This document shows positions 16,585 through 23,212 of a DNA stretch of 25,053 nt, piece after piece. The stretch's first letter is position 1. Each line of letters starts with the position of its first letter. Where the stretch lies: positions 1-25,053 of the forward strand of contig JBGAQU010000032.1 in NCBI GenBank assembly GCA_044220535.1, given 5' to 3'. This DNA comes from JBDHTS01 sp044220535 (lineage in GTDB: Bacteria; Pseudomonadota; Alphaproteobacteria; Micavibrionales; Micavibrionaceae). The notes beneath the pieces were generated by a model, which saw nothing but the letters and a program-made list of their open reading frames with translations, was not told the DNA's origin and searched no databases. A program made the translations under genes and the position numbers.

Positions 16585-17382
16585 TTACTTGGCAAAAGGA
16601 TTTTTGCGGACCTCAAGGCTTTCAATAACAAGGCCCTGATCATTTTCACCTTCGAAATTATATTCCCCGTCTTTGGAATCGGACTCACCGTCAAATTCAT
16701 CTTTAGCATCCTGCAAACCCGCGCGCCTGATCGCTTCCGCCGCTTCGGTGCGAACCACAAGGACACGCAACTGGAGCCGCGTGTTCGCACGATCCCTTTC
16801 GACCACGCTGCTGTAATCCTGCACAGTTGCCGAAAGCGTCGTCAATGTAGCAGGTAAAATGTAAAGCCATTGGTACCGGTTATCGACAACACCCTTGTTG
16901 AGAAGCAAAGGCTCTTCTTCAACAAAGGCACGGACCTGCATATGATTATCGCGCATCGTATTGAGAAGGCCGCTTTCCTGCATAAAACTATCGTAACTGT
17001 TCACGGCATCAGGGCCCATCACAACAGAAATTTTTTTCAAATGGCGTTCATATTTATCCGGCTCGGTCGACAATATTTCCGAAATGACGTTTGTGAGCCA
17101 TGACGACACTTCATCCTTGTTCAATTCCGGGGCTGCAAGCGCGTTGACCGTATCCTGGTTATCATAATAATTATAGGGCAACCCCATCTTGTCTGCGGTC
17201 GGTGTATTCATATCACCGGGCTTTATAAAAGGCGCGCGCAGCGTTACCGACGGGTCAGGCTCCTTCTCGCCTTTAATGGCTTTGGATATGCCGGTGAAAA
17301 AAGATTCGCGTGCATAAACATTTGCCGGAGTGGCAAAAACGCATAAAAAGGTAAGCAAAAGAATGGCTAATCCGGTGCGCAC
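16585..17382 (-). CDS. Secreted IcmL/DotI-like periplasmic domain protein
   Basis: A 265-residue exported protein. Residues 1-24 are a signal peptide (core LAILLLTFLCVFA, cleavage likely after VYA). The mature part resembles the C-terminal periplasmic domain of IcmL/DotI, an inner-membrane-complex part of the type IVB (Dot/Icm) secretion system. Shared features are a helix ending in a Tyr (EVSSWLTNVISEIL ... KYERHL, 91-115), FMQESGLLNTM (133-143), PLLLNKGVVDNRYQWLYILP (158-177), and RLQLRVLVVRT (202-212). A very acidic insert (228-248) precedes GLVIESLEVRKNP. DotI proper has a membrane anchor rather than a cleaved signal. No other Dot/Icm gene is in the window. The GTG start has AAGGGGA upstream. 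It follows COQ9 by 24 bases. Family call made by eye. Confidence 0.55.
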   Translation of the reverse strand: MRTGLAILLLTFLCVFATPANVYARESFFTGISKAIKGEKEPDPSVTLRAPFIKPGDMNTPTADKMGLPYNYYDNQDTVNALAAPELNKDEVSSWLTNVISEILSTEPDKYERHLKKISVVMGPDAVNSYDSFMQESGLLNTMRDNHMQVRAFVEEEPLLLNKGVVDNRYQWLYILPATLTTLSATVQDYSSVVERDRANTRLQLRVLVVRTEAAEAIRRAGLQDAKDEFDGESDSKDGEYNFEGENDQGLVIESLEVRKNPFAK

Positions 17383-17406
17383 GACAATGTCCCCTTATCC
17401 TTAAGC

Positions 17407-18000
17407 CTAACGCTTCTTGCCTGCTTTGCCAAGTATACGGCCGATGGCCATGACATTATCGATACGGCGGTCCAGAAACGCTTTCGTCGCCGCCATGCCC
17501 TCGTCATGATCCGACAACCAGGCCAGAGTGGTCGATCCAAGAATACCCGTGAGCAAGGCGCGCTTGGTATAGCGGTTATAATCCTGCGCTGTGTCCCCGG
17601 CCCAGTCCCATATCCGGTCCGCGGTGCGCCACATTAGTTTCGCAGGCCTCGCTGCGCGGCTCGGTACGCCCCAAAACCGGGATGACAGCCGCACCGCTTC
17701 CTTCCAGGGCTGCAACACATTCAGACGCTCCGTCACCGCCAGCCGGATCCGGTCGCGCACCCGCAGGCTTTCACTGTCGGTTTTCGACAGTCTTTTCAGC
17801 ATCTGCCGGTCAGCCCAGTCGGAAAAATGGGCCACGGCGTCTTTCAGCCGTCCCGGAAACACGGCTTCAGCCATGGCAGGATCAAAGCCTGCCTTCACGG
17901 CTGCGTTTTCAACCGCTGACCAGCACCAGCCATCAAAAGCCAGCTCAGGCAGCAAAGCCATCAGGATACGGTCGCGCTTTTCAATCACGGAATCGGTCAT
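17407..18000 (-). CDS. COQ9 family protein
   Basis: A 197-residue relative of COQ9, the lipid-binding protein that in mitochondria presents ubiquinone precursors to COQ7; alphaproteobacterial homologues are taken to act in ubiquinone synthesis. It has the TetR-like N-terminal fold (RDRILMALLPELAFDGWCWSAVENAAVKAGFD) and then the COQ9 region KDAVAHFSDWADRQML, VRDRIRLAVTERL and AQDYNRYTKRALLTGILGSTTLAWLSD, ending in RRIDNVMAIGRI. The ATG at 18000 fits family length; the open frame to 18138 would overlap the divergent gene. No Shine-Dalgarno is clear. First gene of a run with the IcmL-like gene and gapR. Confidence 0.88.
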   Translation of the reverse strand: MTDSVIEKRDRILMALLPELAFDGWCWSAVENAAVKAGFDPAMAEAVFPGRLKDAVAHFSDWADRQMLKRLSKTDSESLRVRDRIRLAVTERLNVLQPWKEAVRLSSRFWGVPSRAARPAKLMWRTADRIWDWAGDTAQDYNRYTKRALLTGILGSTTLAWLSDHDEGMAATKAFLDRRIDNVMAIGRILGKAGKKR

Positions 18001-18085
18001 AAGGGCGACTATGCCGCTCTTGCGCGGGCAAGTCCATCCTGCAAAAAAGCTGGACAAATTCCCGTTAGAAGCCAATCTTGTTGGC

Positions 18086-19450
18086 ATGAGCCAAAAGCCC
18101 GAAGACCGCGCCGATCTGGATGAGAACAATTTCGGCACGCGCGTGAAGCGTTACGGCCGCGTGTCGACCGCCATGGCGGGACTGGCGGCAAAGCTGGCCG
18201 GCGAAAAATTTTTTGGCATCACGATTGAACGCGGCGAACACGCAGCCGAACTGACCCAGGCCCTGGGCAACTTAAAAGGCCCGCTGATGAAAATCGGCCA
18301 GATCCTCTCCACCGTTCCGGAAGCCCTGCCCCCCGAATACGCCAAAGCCTTCCAGCAGCTGCAGAACAATGCCCCGCCCATGGGCTGGCCCTTCGTCCGC
18401 CGCCGCATGAAGGCGGAGCTGGGCGAAAACTGGGAAACAAGATTCAAAACCTTCGAACGCGAGGCCGCCGCTGCCGCCAGCCTGGGCCAGGTGCACAAGG
18501 CCGTAACCCATGATGGCCGTAATGTCGCCTGCAAGCTGCAGTATCCCGACATGCGCGCCGCGATCGAGGCCGACCTGAAACAGCTGAAAATTATTTTCTC
18601 GCTTTATGAAAGATACGATAAAGCCATTTCCACTCGCTTCATCCATGACGAACTGTCCGCCCGCCTGCGGGAAGAACTGGATTACGGTCTGGAGGCCAAG
18701 CATAGCCGCCTCTACACCTCCATGCTGGCGAAAGAAAAAAATGTCCATGTGCCGGAAGTGATCGATGAATTTTCAACAGACCGCCTGCTCACCACCACAT
18801 GGCTTGATGGAAAGGGCATTCTGACATTCAAGGACGCGCCCGCCGAACAACGCAACCGCATCGCCCTTAATATGTTCCGCGCCTGGTATGTCCCGCTTTA
18901 TTATTACGGCGTTATCCATGGCGACCCGCATCTCGGCAATTACACGGTGCGCCCGGACGATTCCATCAACCTGCTCGATTTCGGCTGTATCCGCGTCTTT
19001 CGCCCTGAATTCATTGACGGCGTTATCGGCCTGTACCATTCCCTGATGAAAAACGACCTGGCTGGATCGGTCCATGCGTATGAGACATGGGGTTTCAAAG
19101 GCCTGAACAAGGACCAGATTGAAACGCTTAACATCTGGGCGCGTTTTCTCTATGCGCCTGTCATGGAAGACCGCATCCGGCCGATCGGCGAAACCACCAA
19201 TGGCGTCTATGGCCGTGAAATCGCCCATGAAGTGCATCAGAAACTGCGCGAAGTCGGTGGCGTCACCGTGCCGCGCGAATTCGTATTTATGGACCGCGCC
19301 GCGCTCGGCCTCGGTTCTGTCTTTCTCCATTTAAAGGCTGAAATCAACTGGTACCAGGTCTTCAACAGTATGATTGAAGATTTCGACATCAAAACCTTGC
19401 GCGCGCGCCAGAAAAAAATTCTGGATGCGCACGGCCTGGCTGCACCCTAA
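18086..19450 (+). CDS. ABC1/UbiB/COQ8-family atypical kinase-like protein
   Basis: A 454-residue member of the ABC1/ADCK (UbiB/COQ8) family, ATPases needed for ubiquinone synthesis. It has the family-specific KxGQ motif (Lys69-Gln72 in LMKIGQ), an Ala-rich nucleotide loop with AAAAASLGQVHKA (127-139), the VAVK-like Lys150 in VACKLQYP, EELDYGLEA (196-204), the catalytic HGDPHLGNY (278-286) and LDFG (297-300). All kinase-fold residues are intact. It lacks the two C-terminal membrane helices of classic UbiB, as do COQ8-like members. The ATG at 18086 follows the 85-base gap from the COQ9 start; the longer open frame back to 17591 runs through that gene and is rejected. The divergent COQ9 neighbour supports a ubiquinone role. 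Confidence 0.9.
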   Translation: MSQKPEDRADLDENNFGTRVKRYGRVSTAMAGLAAKLAGEKFFGITIERGEHAAELTQALGNLKGPLMKIGQILSTVPEALPPEYAKAFQQLQNNAPPMGWPFVRRRMKAELGENWETRFKTFEREAAAAASLGQVHKAVTHDGRNVACKLQYPDMRAAIEADLKQLKIIFSLYERYDKAISTRFIHDELSARLREELDYGLEAKHSRLYTSMLAKEKNVHVPEVIDEFSTDRLLTTTWLDGKGILTFKDAPAEQRNRIALNMFRAWYVPLYYYGVIHGDPHLGNYTVRPDDSINLLDFGCIRVFRPEFIDGVIGLYHSLMKNDLAGSVHAYETWGFKGLNKDQIETLNIWARFLYAPVMEDRIRPIGETTNGVYGREIAHEVHQKLREVGGVTVPREFVFMDRAALGLGSVFLHLKAEINWYQVFNSMIEDFDIKTLRARQKKILDAHGLAAP

Positions 19451-19761
19451 TCGCGTTCCTCGAAGAAAACCGTTTTTACCCTCGGCTGTTTCCGGCAAGT
19501 TCGCCGCGCGACCACTTTCAGGATCGCAGCGTCAGCCGGGATGAAAATAGCTGATACGGTAGGATCGGCAAACGCTTCTTCCAGATGTGCAACCGAAAGC
19601 ACGGTCGTCACCTTGCGGTCATCGCGCAAAACCCTGGTTTCCCATCCCGGCTTGACCTCAAAGAAATAACTGCCGCCTTCCATGGCGGGCCGGATGGATG
19701 AAAGATGGGAACGCAGTGACCCATCCGCGTTTTGCGGATTTATCTTATCGTTTAGTGTCAT
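19447..19761 (-). CDS. Small hypothetical protein
   Basis: A 104-residue protein, not recognised. The ATG at 19761 is preferred: AAGGA lies nine bases upstream, and the N-terminus after it (MTLNDKINPQNADGSLRSHL) is hydrophilic. The middle, with SYFFEVKPGWETRVLRDDRK and HLEEAFADPTVSAIFIPADAAIL, looks like a small alpha/beta domain. The tail is basic (RRTCRKQPRVK). No signal peptide. Its TAG overlaps the TAA of the ABC1-family gene by four bases. Function unknown. Confidence 0.5.
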   Translation of the reverse strand: MTLNDKINPQNADGSLRSHLSSIRPAMEGGSYFFEVKPGWETRVLRDDRKVTTVLSVAHLEEAFADPTVSAIFIPADAAILKVVARRTCRKQPRVKTVFFEERD

Positions 19762-19806
19762 GATCCGTTGTCCTTGCCATGGCCTTGGTTCCCCCCACAG
19801 GAACAT

Positions 19807-20142
19807 TTGGTCTGCAATTCAATGCGGATCGGCAGAACGCTTTATATCCCAAAGCCATCAAGACTTATGGATATACAGCGCTGAGCCGCCCCTGTTCGCG
19901 GTGTCTGTCTAACAATGTGCACCTTTGCCCCAATCTTAACACAATCAAAATGTGGATAAAAGCATTACAGCGCTAAATCATTGAAAATAAAAAAATTATT
20001 TTATGAATACTATTTTTCTGTAAAGATTCAGAAACTTACCGCAAAGCAAAAATGTTTTTGGCGAATACGAAAATACTATGGACTTTCCTATGAAAAGACG
20101 CCCATATAATCCGGAAATAATAACCTTATAAGGCATCTCAAA
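19807..20142 (+). other. AT-rich leader region of the RTX gene
   Basis: About 380 bases separate the small minus-strand gene from the RTX gene. The second half (from about 19970) is markedly AT-rich compared with the rest of the window. It holds AAAATAA, five A and TTATTTT (19984-20002), an AT-only hairpin, and the likely RTX promoter. A 65-codon frame at 19779-19976 has no ribosome binding site and is not called. No repeats, RNA gene or mobile element were seen. Confidence 0.5.
20105..20110 (+). promoter_or_regulatory. -10 box before the RTX gene
   Basis: A perfect TATAAT lies 32 bases before the ATG at 20143, with TAAGG eight bases before the ATG as ribosome binding site. The -35 position has no good match (ACTTTC), so an activator or alternative sigma factor may be involved. 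Confidence 0.45.
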
Positions 20143-22365
20143 ATGGTGATGACACCTTCCTACAGCATGATGGTCCAGGGCCTGAAAGCTCTTTTGAATC
20201 AATCGAAGGCGGATGTCATCGCCGATCTGTCCAAAACCCATCTGGACAGCGACGTCAATTCCGCCCTGACAAAATGGGCGATGCTGCTCGATAACGCCCG
20301 TCACGATACTGGATCTTCCGGTCTGCCGGGCCCCGCGCCGCAAGATGTCGGCGGCTTCATCACCTATGATATCCAGACCAACACCTATCACGTTGCTGTT
20401 GGAGTCAGCGGCGCAGATCTGAAAACACTCCTCAATACAGCCCATGACTTTGCAACCATCCAGTTTGATAAGGGCACGTATGAGATTGACCGGATTATGG
20501 AGATCAACCGCGGCAACCTGACGCTGCAAGGGTCAGGATCGGGCGATACGATTTTCCACGCCAACATGACCGCGGAAGACAGCGTCGCGAATTACAGCAG
20601 CGCCACGGTGACCGGCAGCCGGGCAATTTTTGAATTCAACGGCGGTTTGTCTGAAACCGTAACTACGCTCCAGGCCAACACCCTCGCCTCCGACCGTTCG
20701 ATCCAGGTTGCGGATGCCAGCGGTTTCAAGGTCGGCGACGAACTCCGCATCTTCCAGGCGAATGATACGGAATTTCTCCGCAATACGCCGCTGGGCGATA
20801 TAGCCAGCAATCCCTATGTCCCCGACTCTGTGAAAAACCTCATCATCAACAGCGGCTCCCTGTACGGCAACGTGCCTGAAGCGGGCTTCGCGGTGCGTTA
20901 CCCCCTGCGCTCCGGGCTTACCGAGATTGAACGCATCGAAGGCAATACGATTTACCTGAAAGATGCCGTCGGCTACGACCTGGCTTCCGGCCTGGGTCAG
21001 GTCCAGAAGGTCAACCCGCTGGACAACATTCACATCTCCGGCATATCGATTACAAACGATCTGGGTGACCCCAATCCCGGCAATATTGACAACACCCTGC
21101 CGCAATGGCTGGACACCAGCGCCCTTCGCTTCACCTATACGCGCGGCACTGACGTAACGGATGTCAGGATCGTCAACGCGCCGTCCGTCGGCTTTGATGC
21201 GCGCAACATGTACGAAGCCCACATTGACGGCGTATCAATCCTTGGCTCCCATAACAAGGGCAGCGGCGCAAACGGTTACGGCCTGAACCTTGCAGGCACC
21301 CAGCACAGCCAGTTCGACAACATGGTCATCCTGGATACGCGCCACGCCGTGCTGTTCAGCACCTGGGGTGAGGAAATCGGCAACGCCATCCATGTGCTGC
21401 AGACCAACCGCGACATCAATTATCACGGCAGCCCCGACCATGATAACCTCGTGATCGTCGACCAGGTGATCCTGGATTATAATGGCGCGCCCGTGCCGAC
21501 CAGCTTCGCGGTCGTATCATCCATCGGCTTTGGCCACCCCTACACCAATCCGGATGACAACACGACGCTCTTTACATACGCTGTTGGCGTTAATCGCACG
21601 GATGTCCTTCACGCCACGGACAGCGGCGCCTATCTGGCAGGCAATGGCAGCTTCGATTTCCTGTATGGCGGCGCGGGCAATGATGTCCTTGTGGGCGGCT
21701 CGGGCAATGATACCCTGACCGGCGGCGGCGGGGCAGACACCTTTGTCATGTCGAATGAAAACGGCAACAACGCGCCCGGCACCGATATCATCATGGATTT
21801 CAACGGCGCCGAAGGCGACCGGATCGTTTTTATCCAGCAATCTTTCGCTTTGCTGGATAAAAACATTCATATTGTTCAACAAGGTGATGATCTTGCCATT
21901 TCTGTAACCGGCCTGGTCAGCGCCGTAGCCTTGCTGCATAACGTATCGATCGATCAGTTTGATCCGTCCTGGATAATACTGAACACAAAGGCGTATTCGG
22001 AAAATCCCGCAGACTACAATTTCGATTATCACCAGCTGTGGCCTGAAGCGATCATACGGGCCATCGATCAGCCGCAATCTTTTACCGCCACAGTGGAAAC
22101 CGGCGAAGTCTTCGCATCCGGCACGGGTGATGACAAAGTTTCCGGCCTGTCGCAAAACCTGTTCGGTGATGCACTCTTCCTCGGTGCTGGCAAAGATACG
22201 CTGGCCCTGACAGATGTCAAAATCACCGCCCCGGCGGCGTTGATGCCATTTATGCATGGCGTGGACGTTCTGGATGTATCCGCCGCAACGCGCATTTTCA
22301 ACATCACTGTCGACGATGATATGATCGCGCAGTCGGATGATCATGCTGACCCTGAAAAACGATAG
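20143..22365 (+). CDS. Beta-helix/RTX repeat protein, type I secretion substrate, N-terminal part of a frameshifted gene
   Basis: A 740-residue product with no signal peptide, as expected for a type I secretion substrate. Residues 95-470 look like a right-handed parallel beta-helix of the pectate-lyase/epimerase kind (FDKGTYEIDRIMEINRGNLTLQGSGSGDTIF, NIHISGISITND, DVRIVNAPSVGFDARN, AHIDGVSILGSHN), suggesting binding or modification of a polysaccharide. Residues 509-534 hold three RTX calcium-binding nonapeptides (GGAGNDVLV, GGSGNDTLT, GGGGADTF), followed by a serralysin-like spacer and a degenerate second block. The frame ends at 22365 in an unrelated ADPEKR tail, while the natural continuation lies in the +1 frame from about 22342. 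Intact length would be about 910 residues. No secretion genes are in the window. The enzymatic role is inferred only from the fold. Confidence 0.8.
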   Translation: MVMTPSYSMMVQGLKALLNQSKADVIADLSKTHLDSDVNSALTKWAMLLDNARHDTGSSGLPGPAPQDVGGFITYDIQTNTYHVAVGVSGADLKTLLNTAHDFATIQFDKGTYEIDRIMEINRGNLTLQGSGSGDTIFHANMTAEDSVANYSSATVTGSRAIFEFNGGLSETVTTLQANTLASDRSIQVADASGFKVGDELRIFQANDTEFLRNTPLGDIASNPYVPDSVKNLIINSGSLYGNVPEAGFAVRYPLRSGLTEIERIEGNTIYLKDAVGYDLASGLGQVQKVNPLDNIHISGISITNDLGDPNPGNIDNTLPQWLDTSALRFTYTRGTDVTDVRIVNAPSVGFDARNMYEAHIDGVSILGSHNKGSGANGYGLNLAGTQHSQFDNMVILDTRHAVLFSTWGEEIGNAIHVLQTNRDINYHGSPDHDNLVIVDQVILDYNGAPVPTSFAVVSSIGFGHPYTNPDDNTTLFTYAVGVNRTDVLHATDSGAYLAGNGSFDFLYGGAGNDVLVGGSGNDTLTGGGGADTFVMSNENGNNAPGTDIIMDFNGAEGDRIVFIQQSFALLDKNIHIVQQGDDLAISVTGLVSAVALLHNVSIDQFDPSWIILNTKAYSENPADYNFDYHQLWPEAIIRAIDQPQSFTATVETGEVFASGTGDDKVSGLSQNLFGDALFLGAGKDTLALTDVKITAPAALMPFMHGVDVLDVSAATRIFNITVDDDMIAQSDDHADPEKR

Positions 22366-22879
22366 CACGGTCATCAGCTACCTGAATGCAGGCATTACCA
22401 ATGACGATCTGACTCTGCTGATCAACAGCATCGGTAAAGTATATCTGGCCAATGAAGTCAATAACCGCATCCATCTGGCCGACACCAATATCGGCGAAAT
22501 CATCGGCGGTACCGGCAATGACGAGCTTTACGGCGGCGCTGGGCGTGATGTGCTCAGGGGCGGTGAAGGCGCTGATCTGTTCTCTCTGGTTAAGAATACC
22601 ATAGCGAATCAAAAAGACCTTATTCGCGATTTCAATGTTGCGGAAGGCGACCGTCTCGACATTTCGAAGCTTCTGACCAATTTCGATCCTCTGCAGGACA
22701 GCATCAATGCCTTTGTGAAAATGTCGAAGAGTGGTGCGAATACGGTCATCTATGTCGACTCCGACGGCACTGGCACTGCCGATAAAATGCATGCCGCCGT
22801 CGTCCTGGAAAAAACCATAATCACAGACAGCCTCCAGGACCTGATCGACCACCACAATCTGATCGTCAGCAGCACATAA
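22337..22879 (+). CDS. C-terminal part of the frameshifted RTX protein
   Basis: This 180-codon frame overlaps the preceding one by 29 bases. It reads as its direct continuation: the upstream frame ends its natural sequence at IAQSDD and this one goes on MLTLKNDSTVISYLNAG. Residues 57-82 hold the final RTX nonapeptides (GGTGNDELY, GGAGRDVLR, GGEGADLF). Next come a DLIRDFNVAEGDRLDISKLL region typical of RTX C-termini and a short hydrophobic end (LIVSST) that fits a type I secretion signal. No ribosome binding site precedes the ATG at 22337, so it is probably not an independent gene. If the frameshift is real, the upstream product would lack its secretion signal. Confidence 0.7.
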   Translation: MIMLTLKNDSTVISYLNAGITNDDLTLLINSIGKVYLANEVNNRIHLADTNIGEIIGGTGNDELYGGAGRDVLRGGEGADLFSLVKNTIANQKDLIRDFNVAEGDRLDISKLLTNFDPLQDSINAFVKMSKSGANTVIYVDSDGTGTADKMHAAVVLEKTIITDSLQDLIDHHNLIVSST

Positions 22880-22883
22880 GAAT

Positions 22884-22977
22884 TTTTCGATAAATGAGTC
22901 GAAAATAGCGTTTTTCGAGAACCGGCGCGCAGCGTACTTTAGTACGTGAGCACCGGAAGCGCAGAAATGCGCTATTT
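22884..22977. repeat. Imperfect 75-base palindrome with competing hairpins
   Basis: AAATAGCG (22903-22910) and CGCTATTT (22970-22977) bound an imperfect palindrome whose centre is CGTACTTTAGTACG (22933-22946). CCGG-containing parts on both sides match with mismatches. Just before it, TTTTCGA (22884-22890) and TCGAAAA (22899-22905) can pair, while a second TTTTCGA (22912-22918) can pair with the same TCGAAAA, so two hairpins exclude each other. It lies between the RTX stop and the tRNA-Arg 3' end, which are convergent, and may act as a bidirectional terminator or be a REP/MITE-like element. No second copy was seen in the window. Confidence 0.6.
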
Positions 22978-23001
22978 GCAGACCATTTACCGGAAAATTA
23001 A

Positions 23002-23078
23002 TGGCGCGCCCGGCAGGGGTCGAACCTGCGGCCTTTGGCTTCGGAAACCAACGCTCTATCCAGCTGAGCTACGGGCGC
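23002..23078 (-). tRNA. tRNA-Arg (anticodon CCG)
   Basis: A full cloverleaf can be drawn on the minus strand. The acceptor stem is GCGCCCG with CGGGCGC, discriminator G and an encoded CCA. The D arm is GCTC with GAGC. The anticodon stem is TTGGT with GCCAA around the loop TTCCGAA, giving anticodon CCG (codon CGG). The T arm is GCAGG, TTCGAAC and CCTGC. The length is 77 bases including CCA. A good promoter stands just upstream. Confidence 0.95.
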
Positions 23079-23091
23079 TTTGATAGCTGAC

Positions 23092-23120
23092 GTTTTATCC
23101 CGTACGCCCCCTTCTGTCCA
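23092..23120 (-). promoter_or_regulatory. Promoter of tRNA-Arg(CCG)
   Basis: On the minus strand TGGACA (23120-23115), a 17-base spacer and TAAAAC (23097-23092) end 13 bases before the tRNA. That gives a 5' leader of about six bases, typical of a single tRNA transcript processed by RNase P. Confidence 0.55.
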
Positions 23121-23212
23121 CGAAAATCAGGAAAAATCCCTTTTGGCCTCTGGCTTTACCCGGCCATCGGTTTAAACTCTATACGTCTGAAAAACCAAGC
23201 AAAGAGCCTGAT

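Noticed and set aside
17591..18085. N-terminal extension of the ABC1-family protein
   Set aside because: The extra 165 residues run antisense through the COQ9 gene and do not look like the family; the ATG at 18086 gives a normal N-terminus.
19779..19976. Possible 65-residue protein with a CxxC-like segment before the RTX gene
   Set aside because: No ribosome binding site, no recognisable motif beyond a few cysteines, and it crosses into the AT-rich leader.
21667..21743. Tandem GGCGGC-like DNA repeats as a possible CRISPR or satellite
   Set aside because: These are the coding sequence of RTX nonapeptides, in frame and imperfect; there are no spacers.
21517..22374. A 285-codon minus-strand frame over the RTX gene
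   Set aside because: Antisense to RTX repeats and beta-helix; the Ile/Ala/Arg-rich product has no family features.
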